A DNA stretch of 64,000 nucleotides from NCBI RefSeq assembly GCF_023091745.1, contig NC_068926.1, positions 50,864,001-50,928,000 on the forward strand. Direction: 5' to 3'. The stretch is from Budorcas taxicolor (taxonomy: Eukaryota; Chordata; Mammalia; Artiodactyla; Bovidae). Both the position numbers and the translations under genes were made by a program. The notes beneath the pieces were generated by a model that worked only from the letters and a program-made list of their open reading frames with translations, searched no databases and was not told the origin of the DNA. Of the stretch, positions 21,442 through 33,899 are shown piece after piece (within the stretch, counting starts at the first letter, position 1; each line of letters opens with the position of its first letter).

Positions 21442-21600
21442 GGACTTCCCTGGTGGTCCAGTGGCTAAGACTCCTCTCTTCCAGTGCTGGGGACCCAGGT
21501 TCAAACCCTGCTCCAGAAACTAGATCCCCCGCACCACAACTAAAGATCCTGTGTGCTGCAACTAAGGCCCAGTAATATAATTAAGTATTTTTTAGGAAAG
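21442..21600 (+). mobile_element. CHR-type tRNA SINE
   Basis: 'aggacttccctggtggtcc' to 'gcaactaaggcccagtaata'; carries the second 'gtgctgcaactaa' motif of the longer form. Confidence 0.88.
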
Positions 21601-22031
21601 GAAGATGAAGCCATAAAATTTGTTTGTTTGATTTTTTTTAAGATCTTGATTACTTTTTATTGGTTACAAATCTTCATGACAATTTTCCATTCCCAGAAAA
21701 TTAAATCTGCATGCAAAGAATAATTATTTGCTGTGATTACTGATTTTAAAAATAATACATTTCTATTTATTAGGAACTTCCATAACTATTCCTAAATTAA
21801 AATTTTTTTTTCCTAAATACTTTTATTAAACTGCATTGTAGTTGGATTAAATCACTATTCTGAAAGTGACCACAGAAACTGTGACTAATATCAGATGAAG
21901 GACACATTTTTAAGAAATTGGTAATATTACTTCACAGTATTTTCCTCATGTAAAAGTGCCAGGTTAGCACTTTTTTCATGATTTCCTTCAGAACTGAAAG
22001 CTTTCATGGAGATGTTGAACTTGACATACAT
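21601..22031. other. AT-rich intergenic sequence
   Basis: AT-rich DNA with no gene signal; it provides the target site of the next BovB. Confidence 0.5.
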
Positions 22032-22041
22032 TTTGAAGAAG

Positions 22042-23746
22042 AAATAGAAGAAAACAATAGAATGGGAAAGACTAGCGATCTCTTCAAGAAAATTCGAGAT
22101 ACTAAAGGAACATTTCATGTGAAGATGGGCACAATAAAGGACAGAAATGGTACAGACCTAACAGAAGCAGAAGGTATTAAAAAGAGGTGGCAAGAATACA
22201 CAAAAGAACTTATACAAAAAAATATCTTCATGACCTACCTAGATAACCACGATGGTGTGATCACCCACCTAGAGCTAGACATCCTGGAATGCAAAATCAA
22301 GTAGGCCTTAGGAAGCATCACTATGAACAAAGCTAGTGGAGGTGATGGAATTCCAGCTGAGCTATTTCAAATCCTAAAAGATGATGCTGTGAAAGTGCTG
22401 CACTCAAAATGCCAGCAACTTTGGAAAATTCAGCAGTGGCCACAAGACTGGAAAAGGTCAGTTTTCATTCCAATCCCAAAGAAAAGCAATGCCAAAGAAT
22501 GCTCAAACTACTGCACAATTGCACTCATCTCACACACTAGCAAAGTAATGCCCCAAATTCTCCAAGCCAGGCTTCAACAGTACATGAACCGTGAACTTTC
22601 AGATGTTCAAGTTGGATTTAGAAAAAGCAGAGGAACTAGAGATCAAATTGCCAACATCTGTTGGATCATGGAAAAAGCAAGAGAGTTCCAGAAAAACATC
22701 TACTTCTACTACTTCAGAAAATTCTGAAAGAGATGGGAATACCAGACCACCTTACCTGCCTCCTGAGAAATTTGTACGCAGGTCAAGAAGCAACAGTTAG
22801 AACTGGAAAAGGACCAACAGACTGGTTCAGAATCGGGAAAGGAGTACGTCAAGGCTGCATATTGTCACCCTGCTTATTTAACTTCTGTGCAGAGTACATC
22901 ATGTGAAATGTTGGGCTGGATGAAGCACAAGCTGGAATCAAGCTTGCCAGAAATATCAATAACCTCATATACACAAATGACACCACCCTTATGGCAGAAA
23001 ATGAAGAAGTAAGGAGCCTTTTGATGAAAGTGAAAGAAGAGAGTGAAAAAGCTGGCTTAAAACTCAACATTCAGAAAACTAAGATCATGACATCAGGTCC
23101 CATCACTTCATGGCAAATAGATGAGGAAACAGTGGAAACAGTGACAGACTTTATTTTGGGGGGCTCCAAAAGCACTGCAGATGGTGACTGCAGCCATGAA
23201 ATTAAAAGATGCTTGCTCCTTGGAAGAAAAGCTATGACCAACCTAGACAGCATATTAAAAAGCAGAGACATTACTTTGCCAACAAACGTCCATCTAGTCA
23301 AGGCTATGGTTTTTCCAGTAGTCATGTATGGATGTGAGACTTGGACTATAAAGAAAGTTGAGCGGCGAAGAATTGATGCTTTTGAACTGTGGTGTTGGAA
23401 AAGACTCTTGAGAGTCCCTTCTACTGCAAGGACATCCAACCAGTCCATCCTAAAAGAAAGAAGTCCTGAATATTCACTGGAAGGACTGATGCTGAAGCTG
23501 AAACTCCTATACTTTGGCCACCTATGTAAAGAACTGACTCAATGGAGAAGACCCTGATGCTGGGAAAGATTGAAGGCAGGAGGAGAAGGAGACGACGGAG
23601 GATGAGACGGTTGGATGGCATCACCGACTCGATGGACATGAGTTTGAGCGAGCTCCGGGAGTTGCTGAAGGACAGGAAGGCCTGGCATGCTGCAGTCCAT
23701 GGGGTCACAAAGAGTCAGACACGACTGAGCAACTGAACTGAGCTGA
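22042..23746 (+). mobile_element. BovB LINE copy, 5' truncated
   Basis: The copy spans the endonuclease-RT linker to the 3' end and is flanked by the 10-bp duplication TTTGAAGAAG (22032-22041 and 23747-23756). A stop interrupts it near 22302, and an internal deletion at about 22714 removes the FIDYAKAFD block. The catalytic box has decayed (YTND). It cannot encode a working reverse transcriptase. Confidence 0.95.
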
Positions 23747-23869
23747 TTTGAAGAAGGGCAAATACATAGAAATGAAAGGTAGGTGGATATTTGTTGTGAT
23801 GTGACCTTGTGGAGCTGACATTCTCAAGGGGAGCCAGATCATGGATGGGTAAACAAAGATGATAAGTTT

Positions 23870-23993
23870 CTATTTTTTGCCACGCCATGCCATGCAGCAT
23901 GTGGGATCCTAGTTCCCCTGACCAGGGATCAAACCCGTGCCCTCTGCACTAGAAGCATGGAGTTTCAACCACTGGACCACCAGGGAATTTCCA
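23870..23993 (-). mobile_element. CHR-type tRNA SINE
   Basis: 'ttttttgccacgccatgcc' on the tail side, 'ggaccaccagggaatttcc' as head. Confidence 0.88.
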
Positions 23994-24376
23994 AGAGGCA
24001 TGCACTGAAGCCTAGGAAGATGCAAGGCTTATTTGGTTAGAAAAAGTGTGAATAGGAGAATGGGATGAAATTTTATCAGGGACTTTTTCATAAAGTCTGT
24101 TTTCCGATAAATTGGTGCATCTAGCCATTTCTGCAAATCCAGTAAACTGCTTATTTGGCACACTGGTTTTTTGGCAAATTGGTTTCGGATGAATTGGACC
24201 ACTTCTGGGATCACTCGACATAGACATTTGTTAAGTTCACATGTCATTCCCTGCAAAAGGCCTTCCCCAGGCAGCCAGCAATTCAATAAACCTTCTTCCC
24301 ACTCTTCGCCCAGCTACAGATTATTTTATTCTGCTTTCTTCATAGTCTAAGATGAAACCATTCTGATTTTTTAAAA
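23994..24376. other. Possible old repeat with 'aaattgg' motifs
   Basis: Around 24100-24200 short motifs recur (gataaattggtgc, ggcaaattggtttcgg, gatgaattgg), which suggests a decayed repeat, but I cannot name it. Confidence 0.35.
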
Positions 24377-24597
24377 ATATTTCTTTATTTGGCTGTGTTG
24401 GGTCTCAGTTGTGGCACATGGGGTCTTCGTTGCATCACAAGGGATCTTTTGTTGTGGGCACATGGACTCTCTAGTTGTGGCCCAAGGGCTTAGTTGCTCT
24501 GAGGCCTGTGGGATCTTAGTTACCTGATCAGGAATAAAACTGCATCCCTTGAATGGCAAGGTGGATTCTCAACCGCTGGACCACCAGGGAAGTCCCT
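24377..24597 (-). mobile_element. CHR-type tRNA SINE, long form
   Basis: Tail side 'tatttctttatttggctgtg', head 'ggaccaccagggaagtccc'; includes 'tctctagttgtggccc'. Confidence 0.9.
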
Positions 24598-25859
24598 TAT
24601 TCTGATTATTAATTTTTTTACTTTTTTATCTTCTCTCTTCCCCCATTTCCACGAGGTTCCTTGAGAGTAGGGAGCTTTCTCCTTGTGTTGGCACATGGCA
24701 GGCATGCAGGAAATGTGTCACATGAACACAAATGTCCCTTACAGCTCATTGATCTCTATCACTGTAGGCTCACGGCAAACAGAGGACACAGGCCACTTTC
24801 TTGTGCTTTCCGGACGACATTCAGTCACTCAACACCAGCCACAACCCAGAGATTCACTGTCTACAAGGGTTTTAAGACAGTCTCGATCCTCATTAGCTGA
24901 GTGCTTCTGGTGAAAGAGGTATTCTGACAAGAAGAAGCCTAATTTAACCCAAGATTTAGACCAGCCCTACAAGTCATCCAAGACTTCCTATGGTTTCCTT
25001 TCTAGATTGTTTTTAACAGGGCAAGAAATGGTAACCAGATGAGGTGACTTTCCACCTTCTGGCTTGATTTGGCTCCTTATGTATTTGCAAAGTTCATTCT
25101 TCAGAAACCAGGCTCCCAAGGAAAAGGACCAAATTTCATGAAAAAACAGTCTCTAGTGTATTCAACACCGCAAATGTTGAAGGAGTGGGCTAGATGGTGT
25201 GAAAGATGGAGAGAAATCTTCTAAAATTTATTTTTATATTAAAACAAGTTTTATTTTTGCAGAGCAATCTTATTTTCACACACTCAGATTTCCTTTCCCT
25301 TTTTATACAGTCTCCTGTGAGCACAGTAAAAGGAGGCTGCCCTTTGCTGGGAAACCTTCCCCCATCACGTTACCCCATTTCCTTGTTGGTGGTTACAATT
25401 CAAAATACTGCCCAGATTCTCCACCCCATGGCCGTTTTTTTTCCCACCCACAGCGCTAATCACATTGTGAAAGGAAGTCCTTGGTGTGCTTTCAGCAAGC
25501 TCCAGAGCCGCACTTGGTTCTTGCCCATCGGTTCTGGGAAGAAAGAAGCAGCTCAATAAACACTTACGGGGAGATTCAGAATTGAGGGTTCAGAATTTGT
25601 CTGTCTATATTATGTCTCTATTGGGCATTTCTTTTGGCAATATCGGACAACTTAAATCCTTCATTTATTTTTATTACCAATCTTTTACTTCTGTAGTCAA
25701 GATTCTTTTGGTTTTTATTTTAAAATTTTTAGGATGCCAGGAAAGAGTTCGATGGAGCGGGGTCCTTAGAAGGAGGGAAAGGACACTCTGGATAAAGCTG
25801 TCCGGCTCTGCTCTTTTTTTTTTTTGTCCGTTTAGCACGACTGCGTTCGTGTAGGCTTC
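24598..25859. other. Single-copy intergenic sequence
   Basis: No repeat or exon recognised over about 1.26 kb. It leads into the CCAAT/GC-box cluster on its right. Confidence 0.5.
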
Positions 25860-26300
25860 TTCCAGGATAACCTCGCCAGATCCTCCTCCACATCCCGAGA
25901 TCCTCCTCCACATCCCGTGACCCTCCACTAACCCTGGGCCAGCAGGACCCGCCCTTCCAGGAGCCCGCGCCCGGCTGTGGCGGCGGAAGGATCCAGGCTG
26001 CAAGCACGAACCACACTTAGCTCCCACACTGATTGGCTGTCTGGGAGCTGGTCTCACATCAGCTCAGGCGGTCTCACATCAGCTCAGGCCGTCTCACTAA
26101 GAAAGGCGGGCCTTGAGCTCCAACCAATCGCAAGGCGTTCCGTTGCATCGAGGCCACACCTCTCAGCCAATCGTAAAGGGGTTTCAGAAAAAGGCGTGCC
26201 CAATTGGCGCCGGGCAGCGGGGCGGGGTCATCCTTGACCGCTAAGGCCGAGTGCTGTCACCTTGACAACCTGTCTCAGGCAGGTCACCCTGCGCCAACTG
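25860..26300. promoter_or_regulatory. CCAAT/GC-box cluster: candidate unassigned promoter
   Basis: A CpG-richer patch stands out from AT-rich surroundings. CCAAT lies at 26124-26128, 26167-26171 and 26200-26204, and the reverse ATTGG at 26032-26036 and 26203-26207. A GC box (GGGGCGGGG) is at 26219-26227. Spacing of about 30-45 bp between CCAAT boxes is typical of NF-Y-driven promoters. Two pairs of 20-bp direct repeats lie in it (25879-25918 and 26051-26090). AACS has its own promoter 16 kb away, and BRI3BP ends 23 kb away. Direction is unclear: the GC box and three CCAAT motifs suggest plus-strand output to the right, where a GT donor-like 'cag|gtaacg' occurs near 26540. Confidence 0.5.
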
Positions 26301-26687
26301 TTTGTCTCCCCCAGTCCCGAAATATTCACCGTTGACCTCACTGAGTCACAGCCTCGAGCTCGACACCTGTGGGGCTAAAGGAAGGGTTTGCTTCTAAACT
26401 GTCTGGAACACGCTTATTCTTTCACGTAGACGTGCAGATGCTTATAGAGGGTTCCTAATATTTGCGAGACTCAATGCACTTGGGGAATCAGAGGGAACCC
26501 GACCAAGTCGGGAGGGAAGAAAGTGAACAAATTCATCAGGTAACGCAAGTTAGTGAGAAATGTCCAAATATAATAAAATCACAGAACAGAGTGGCTGAGG
26601 GCGGAGGTGAGGAGGGGGCTACTTTTGATGTGGACATGGCCTCAGTTAACATTTGGATTCTTTAGGATTACAGTTGTAATCCTTGTT

Positions 26688-26918
26688 GTTCAACTGCTCA
26701 GTCGTGTCCAACTCTGCGACCCCATGGACTGCAGCTCGCCAGGCTTCCTTCGCTATCTCCCGGAGCTTGCTCAAATTCATGTCCGTTGAGTCAGTGATGC
26801 CATCCAACCATCTCATCCTCTGTCATCTCCTTCTCCTGCCCTCAATCTTTCCCAGTATCAGGGTCTTTTCCAATGAGTCCGTTCTTCGCATCAGGTGGCC
26901 AAAGTATTGGAGCTTTGT
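26688..26918 (-). mobile_element. BovB LINE 3' end fragment, older subfamily
   Basis: The 'ttgttgttcaactgctcag' terminus marks an older BovB type that ends in AACAACAA. It runs to 'aagtattggagctt'. A diverged duplication (tgtaatcctt / tgtgatcttt) may flank it. Confidence 0.88.
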
Positions 26919-27051
26919 GATCTTTACCAGGAGGCACCTTTTCAACCATCCCCTCTACTTGGCTATGGGGCAAGCACAGGTATGGGACATGAAGGTTGGA
27001 TTCCACAAACACAGGTGCCTACAAGGAGATTTCACGTTCTCCTTGCCTTGG

Positions 27052-27560
27052 CGTATTAGAAAGCAGAGACATTACTTTGCCGACAAAGTTCTGTCTAGTC
27101 AAGGCTATGGTTTTACCAGTAGTCAGGTATGGATGTGAGAGTTGGGCCATAGAGAAGGCTGAGCATGAAAGAATTGATCCTTTTGAACTGTGGTGTTGGA
27201 GAAGACTCTTGAGAGTCCCACGGACTGCAAGGAGATCAAACCAGTCAATCCTAAAGGAAATCAATCCTGAATATTCATTGGAAGGGCTGATGCTGAAGCT
27301 CAACCTCAAGCTCCAATACTCTGGCCACCTGATGTGAAAAGCCGACTCATTAGAAAAGATCCTGATGCTGGGAAGGATTGAGGGCAGAAGGAGAAGGGGA
27401 CGCCAGAGGATGAGATGGTTGGATGGCATTGCCAACTCAATGGACATGAGTTTGAGCAAGCTCTGGGAGATGATGAAGGACAGGGAAGCCTGGCATGCTG
27501 CAGTCCATGGGGTCCCAAAGGGTCGGACACAATTGAGAGGCTGAACAACAACTGCCTCAT
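27052..27560 (+). mobile_element. BovB LINE 3' fragment, older subfamily
   Basis: It starts at 'tattagaaagcagagacatt' and ends 'ggctgaacaacaac'. An open frame (26996-27337) covers the C-terminal block IDPFELWCWRRLLRV. Confidence 0.9.
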
Positions 27561-27927
27561 TTGGTCCCACCACTCATTACCTCTCCTGAAGACTTGGTTG
27601 TGAGACACTATCAATGTGCTTCTTCAGCGCAGGACCATGATATGTGTGTGGCCAGTCCATTCCTTAGGTTCTGCTGCCTTGAGGTAAGGACTGAGGATCT
27701 GTGAGATCTTGCAGAGGTGGTTGTGGTCGGATCCCAAAACTGACAATTCAAAGCAATGCTGTGTCTTGTTGGAGACTTCATACCTTCACTGCAGAATGCC
27801 ACAAAGCCCCCAGGACACCACCTTAGAAAAATGATTGAATTCCTGCTTCACCTTACAGGAATTCATTATTTCAACATTTATGGAGCATTTCTTCTTTAAA
27901 TAGTAATACACTCAATAGTAATACATT

Positions 27928-30478
27928 CAATATCACAGTAATCCAAGTCTATGCCCTGACCAGTAATGCTGAAAAAGCTGAAGTTGAACAGTTCTATGAA
28001 GACTTACAAGACCTTCTAGAATTAACACCCCAAAAAGATGTCCTTTTCATTATAGGGGACTGGAATGCAAAAGTAGGAAGTCAAGAAACACCTGAGGTAA
28101 CAGGTAAATTTGGCCTTGGAGTACAGAATGAAACAGGGCAAAGGCCAATAGAGTTTGGCCAAGAGAACACACTGGTCACAGCAAACGCCCTCTTCCAACA
28201 ACACAAGAGGAGACTCTACACATGGACATCATCAGATGGTCGACACCGAAATCAGATTGATTATATTCTTTGCAGCCAAAGATGGAGAAGCTCTATACAG
28301 TCAGCAAAAACAAGACGGGGAGCTGACTGTGGCTCAGATCATGAACTCCTTACTGTCAAATTCAGACTGAAATTGAAGAAAGTGAAGAAAACCACTAGAC
28401 CATTCAGGTATGACCTAAATCAAATCCCTTATGATTATACAGTGGAAGTGAGAAATAGATTTAAGGGACTAGATCTGATAGAGAGAGTGCCTGATGAACT
28501 ATGGACGGAGGTTCGTGACATTGTACAGGAGACAGGAATCAAGACCATCCCCAAGAAAAAGAAATGCAAAAAAAGCAAAATGGCTGTCTGAGGAGGCCTT
28601 ACAAATAGCTGTGAAAAGAAGGGAAGTGAAAAGTAAAGGAGGAAAGGAAAGATATAAGCATCTGAATGCAGAATTCCAAAGAATAGCAAAGAGGGATAAG
28701 AAAGCCTTCCTCAGTGATAAATGCAAAGAAATAGAGGAAAACAATAGAATGGGAAAGACTAGAGATCTCTTCAGGAAAATTAGAGATACCAAGGGAACAT
28801 TTCATGCAAAGATGGGCTCAATAAAGGACAGAAATGGTAGGGACCTAACAGAAGTAGAAGGTATTGAAAAGAGGTGGTAAGAATACACAGAAGAACTGTA
28901 CAAAAAAGATATTCACGACCCAGATAATCACGATGGTGTGATCACTCATCTAGACCCAGACATCCTGGAATGTGAAGTCAAGTGGGCCTTAGGAAGCATC
29001 ACTACAAACAAAGCTAGTGGAGGTGATGGAATACCAACTGAGCTATTTCAAATCCTGAAAGATGACACTGTGAAAGTGCTGCACTCAATATGCCAGCAAA
29101 GTTGGAAAACTCACCAGTGGCCACAGGACTGGAAAAGGTCAGTTTTCATTTCAATCCCAAAGAAAGGCAATGCCAAAGAATGTTCAAACTACTGCACAAT
29201 TGCACTCATCTCACATGCTAGTAAAGTAATGCTCAAAATTCTCCAAGCCAGGCTTCAGCAATAAGTGAACCGTGAACTTCCTGATGTTCAAGCTGGTTTT
29301 AGAAAACACAGAGGAACCAGAGATCAAATTGCCAACATCCGCTGGATCATCGAAGAAGCAAGAGAGTTCCAGAAAAACATCTATTTCTGCTTTATTGACT
29401 ATGCCAAAGCCTTTGACTGTGTGGATCACAACAAACTGTGGAAAATTCTGAAAGAGATGGGAATACCAGACCACCTGACCTGCCTCTTGAGAAACCTGTA
29501 TGTAGGTCAGGAAGCAACAGTTAGAAGTGGACATGGAACAACAGACTGGTTCCAAATAGGAAAAGGAGTAGGTCAAGGCTGTATATTGTCACCCTGCTTA
29601 TTTAACTTATATGCAGAGTACATCATGAGAAATGCTGGGCTGGATGAAGCACAAGCTGGAATCAAGATTGCCAGGAGAAATATCAATAACCTCAGATATG
29701 CAGATGAAACCACCCTTATGGCAGAAAGTGAAGAGGAACTAAAGAGCCTCTTGATGAAAGTGAAAGAAGAGAGTGAAAAAGTTGGCTTAAAGCTCAACAT
29801 TCAGAAAACGAAGATCATGGCATCCGGTCCCATCACTTCATGGGAAATAGATGGGGAAACAGTGGAAACAGTGGCTGACTTTATTTTCTGGGCTCCAAAA
29901 TCAGTGCAGATGGCGATTGCAGCCATGAGATTAAAAGACACTTACTCCTTGGAAGAAAAGTTATGACCAATCTAGACAGCATATTAAAAAGCAGAGACAT
30001 TACTTTGCCAACAAATGTCTGTCTAGTCAAGGCTATGGTTTTTCCTGTGGTCATGTATGGATGTGAGAGTTGGACTATCAACAAGCTGAGTGCTGAAGAA
30101 CTGATGCTTTTGAACTGTGGTGTTGGAGAAGACTCTTGAGAGTCTCTTGGACTGCAAGGAGATCCAACCAGTCCGTCCTAAAGGAGATCAGTCCTGGGTG
30201 TTCATTGGAAGGACTGATGCTAAAGCTGAAACTCCAATACTTTGGCCACCTGATACGAAGAGCTGACTCATTAGAAAAGACCTTGATGCTGGGAAAGATT
30301 GAAGGCAGGAGGAGAAGGGGACAACAGAGGATGAGATGGTTGGATGGCATCACTGACTCAACAGACATGGGTTTGAGTAAACTCTCGTAGTTGATGATGG
30401 ATAGGGAGGCCTGGCGTGCTGCGGTTCATGGGGTCACAAAAAGTCAGACCCGACTGAGTGACTGCACTGAACTGAACC
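27928..30478 (+). mobile_element. BovB LINE, longest copy in the window
   Basis: This 2.55-kb copy keeps part of the apurinic-like endonuclease domain (GDWNAKVG near 28060, RNQIDYILC near 28250, GSDHELL near 28335) followed by the RT domain (NKASGGDGIP, FIDYAKAFDC near 29400) and the 3' end. It is inactive: a frameshift near 28570, stops near 28879 and 29264, and YADE instead of YADD near 29697 (second catalytic aspartate changed). The 5' end is truncated. I see no clear target-site duplication. Confidence 0.94.
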
Positions 30479-30654
30479 CAAACTTAGAAGCTGAAAAAGG
30501 CCCAAGCCACTTACATTTTGGTTTTTTTTTGAGTATAGGAAAAAAAGTGAAGAAATTCTCAAATTGGGTTATGATTTACATGTTTATATTTTATAATATA
30601 ATGCTTTTAATGTTAATTATTTTAATTCAGACAATGATATTATTTTTGTTCATT

Positions 30655-30776
30655 TTGGGGTTTTTGTTTGGCTGTCTCAAAGGGTATGTGGGATCCTAGT
30701 TCCACAGTTAGGTGAATCCACATCCTTGGCAGGGAAAACTCAGAGTCCCAACCACCAGCCTGCCAAAGAAGTCCCC
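30655..30776 (-). mobile_element. CHR-type tRNA SINE, diverged
   Basis: 'tttttgtttggctgtctcaaagg' to 'ctgccaaagaagtcccc'; older than most copies here. Confidence 0.75.
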
Positions 30777-31279
30777 AGACAATGTTAGAATATGTACACA
30801 GAGCAATGTTTTGTGTTAGAGGAAACTTTCGGGATTAAAGATTTTGATTCAATATGTACTTATGATAAGAGAGTATATTAAGTTGCATGATAAAAATGCA
30901 ACTTTAAACAGAAAGCCTTGTGAATCTGTGACTGTAGAAATAATCACTCTTAGAAATAAATACACAGGCTACTTTGAGGCTTTTGTGAAGATGGGAGCCA
31001 GAGCCAAATAATAATAAATATATAAATATGACTGGAAATGCTAAAGTAGAAGAAGGAGGAAAATGACACTCCAATCATATAACTCCAGAAATAAAAAGAT
31101 AATCTAACCTAAGCTCATAGCTTCTAATTCTGGTAGGGTTACATAACGATGCTTCCTTTTCTGTTATTTTCTCCAGTTCTGTTCTTTTAAACATTTTCTA
31201 AACATTGATTATAGAATATTTGTATAGAGCTTATATGTGAATTATCCAATTACTAAAATCAACTCTCTTTAAAATTTTT
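30777..31279. other. AT-rich single-copy sequence
   Basis: Nothing recognised. Confidence 0.5.
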
Positions 31280-31772
31280 ATTATTTATTTATTTTTGGCT
31301 TTATTTTGGCCCTGGGTCTTCATTACCACACGAGCACTTCCTCTGGTTTCAGGCTTCTTGTTGTGGTAGCTTCTCTTGCTGCAGAGCACAAGCTCTAGAG
31401 CACAGGATCCTCGGTAATGGCACTGGCTTAGTTGCCCCAGGGCGTGGGATCTTTGAGGACCAGGGATTGAACTCCTGTCCCCTGCATTGGCTTCCCTGTG
31501 GTAAAGAATTGGCACAGTGGTAAAGAATCCACCTGCCAATGCAAGAGATGTAAGAGATGAGAGTTCAGTCCCTTGTGGGGAAGATCCCCTGGAGTAGGAA
31601 ATGGCAACCCACTACAGTATTCTTGCTTGGGAAATCCCATGGACAGAGGAGCCGGGCAGTGCTACAGTCCATGAGGTCACAGAGTCAGACTTGACTGAGC
31701 AACTGAGAACACACACACATACCCTGGCATTGGCAGGCGCATTCTTAACCACTGGACTACCAGAGAAGTCCT
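31280..31772 (-). mobile_element. CHR-type tRNA SINE split by a Bov-tA
   Basis: The left part (31280-31491) and the right part (31722-31772) make one minus-strand long CHR SINE. A plus-strand Bov-tA lies between them. Confidence 0.9.
31492..31721 (+). mobile_element. Bov-tA SINE inserted in CHR SINE
   Basis: It is flanked by CCCTGCATTGGC (31480-31491) and CCCTGGCATTGGC (31722-31734), a duplication with one inserted base. It ends in a short (AC)n tail. Confidence 0.92.
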
Positions 31773-32469
31773 AAAATCTGCCCTTTTTAATGATGGTATT
31801 ATTTTATAATCAGTCTTATAAACAGAGACTTGCAATCATTGAAATAAAACACTCCTGGAAGAATTTTGACACTGAGAAACAAATGTAAGGGAGGAAAGAA
31901 TCCATTGTCATAATGCAGTCAAGTTGTAGACACTCAATATTTATTTATTCACAGATGCATTTTTACCCAGATATCTGATTGAACACAACATAGGGCTGGG
32001 GACAGTCTTCTTCTAACTGACTGGGGCCTTTCTGAAGATTTGGGCCACTCTTCTAAAGGACTGGGGCCTTATCTAGGCCTGAAGAGGTTTGATCATTTCA
32101 TCCTTTCTTTAGATTCCTTTTATTACTCCAATTGGTTGACACAAATGCTGATTTCATACTCTCTTATGAGATAGCTTCTTGTAGCAGTTTCTTTTGCGAA
32201 TTCTGTTCTTTTTTTATTGCATGGTTTATGATTTACATTTTCCCAATGCTTATGTTTTCTGATTTAATCAACATCCAGTTCAAACACTCAACCAGAGACA
32301 GGACGTGGGCCTGCATACCTCTGCCACAGAACAAACAACATCCTACTCCACCTACACCACTGAAGAGTAACCTGGGCCCTAAGTGAACTTGGCCCACCTT
32401 AGGGAGCCCTGGGATTAAACACTACTGCTCTTATTTCACTCTCGCTAATAATGCTATCCTCATTGCATT
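31773..32469. other. Single-copy intergenic sequence
   Basis: No gene or repeat recognised. Confidence 0.5.
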
Positions 32470-32480
32470 ACAATGGGCAT

Positions 32481-32754
32481 TACTACTACTACTACTAAGT
32501 CACTTCAATCGTGTCCGACTCTGCAACCCCAGAGACAGCAGCCCACCAGGCTCCCCCATCCCTGGGATTCTCCAGGCAAGAACGCTGGAGTGGGTTGCCA
32601 TTTCCTTCTCCAGTGCATGAAAGTGAAAAGGGAAAGTGAAATCACTCAGTCGTGCCCGACCCTCAGTGACCCCATGGACTGCAGCCTTCCAGGCTCCTCC
32701 GTCCATGGGGTTTTCCAGGCAAGAGTACTGGAGTGGGGTGCCATTGCCTTCTCC
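32481..32754 (-). mobile_element. BOV-A2 SINE (BovA dimer)
   Basis: Complete, with a (TAC)n-type tail at its left. The 11-bp duplication ACAATGGGCAT flanks it (32470-32480 and 32755-32765), so it is a fairly young insertion. Confidence 0.95.
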
Positions 32755-33079
32755 ACAATGGGCATAAGTAGGACAAATAAAATGTGGGGGGATGGGGGGA
32801 ATGGGAAGCAAGTTTATCCATTAGGCTAATGATGTAAATGCACCTTTTCATTCAATCTCCATAGATTGGTTTCAAATTTTCTGCAGCAAGGGAAAGATGG
32901 GTAAAATGAAATTAACAGCCTTGTTCCTAGAAGACTATAGGCAAAACTAAATACTTAATGATGTTCTATTCTATTCTGTTATATAATAATATTATGTGTG
33001 TTATATATTAATGTTACAAAGTGCTATAGTTGCACTGAGTGCAACCACTTGCATAAAAGTCATAGAAACACAATGGGGA

Positions 33080-33241
33080 CTTTTAAAAAATATTTATTTA
33101 TTTGGCTGCATCAAATCAGTTGCAGCATGCATGATCTTTTAGATATAGTATGTGGGATCTAGTTCCCTGATCAAGGATTGAACCCAGGGCCCCTGCATTG
33201 GGATCTCGGAGTCTTAGCCACTGGACCACCAGGGAAGTCCC
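33080..33241 (-). mobile_element. CHR-type tRNA SINE
   Basis: A-rich tail side at 33085; head 'ggaccaccagggaagtccc'. Confidence 0.9.
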
Positions 33242-33269
33242 TAGTATGGGAACTTAAGGTCAATAAGTC

Positions 33270-33650
33270 AAATTGAACAAGTGCAGCTTCTGTTGATCAG
33301 AACAAATTTACTGACATTCTTCATGTCCATCAATAAAGGAATGGTTAAATACAACATGGTATATCCATAAAAATGGGATACCATATGCCAAAGAATGGTA
33401 CAGAACTCTGAGATATATGTACAAAAAACAAAACAAGGTTCAGAAACTGTATATAATATGCTATTATTGGTTAGATAATGGTACGTACATACATGCGCCT
33501 GTAGTCCTTGGCTATCGCTTGCATGAGTCACAAGAAACTGATGAAGGGGTTTGCCTTGGGGAGGAGAAGGTGATGGTCACGGGAGCAAGACCACTAGATA
33601 TTGTTCACCCAACCCCCTTTTGTTCCTCTGAACTGTGTACTATGTGATTA
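33270..33650 (+). repeat. Old L1-like fragment (uncertain)
   Basis: 'caataaaggaatggttaaatacaacatggtatatccat' and 'gtttgccttggggagg' resemble old mammalian L1 3' regions. Family not confirmed. Confidence 0.45.
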
Positions 33651-33689
33651 CTTCTCTTTAAAAAAATTTTTTTTATTTTATTATTATTT

Positions 33690-33850
33690 AAAATTTTTAT
33701 TTATTTATTTGGGTACACCAAGTCTTATTTTCGGCATTTGGGATCTTCAGTTGTAGCACGTGGGATCTGGTTCCCTAACCAGAGATGGAACCCAGGCCCC
33801 TTGCTTTGGGAGCAAGAAGAGTTAGCCACTGCATCACCAGGGAAGTCCCT
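33690..33850 (-). mobile_element. CHR-type tRNA SINE
   Basis: Tail side 'tttatttatttgggtacacc', head 'gcatcaccagggaagtccc'. Confidence 0.88.
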
Positions 33851-33899
33851 GATTACTTACCTTTGCCAGCAGGTCTCAAACTTTTTGGTTTCAGGACTG

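Noticed and set aside
26688..27560. Third twin-primed BovB
   Set aside because: Both pieces contain the BovB 3' end and are separated by unique DNA, so they are two separate insertions.
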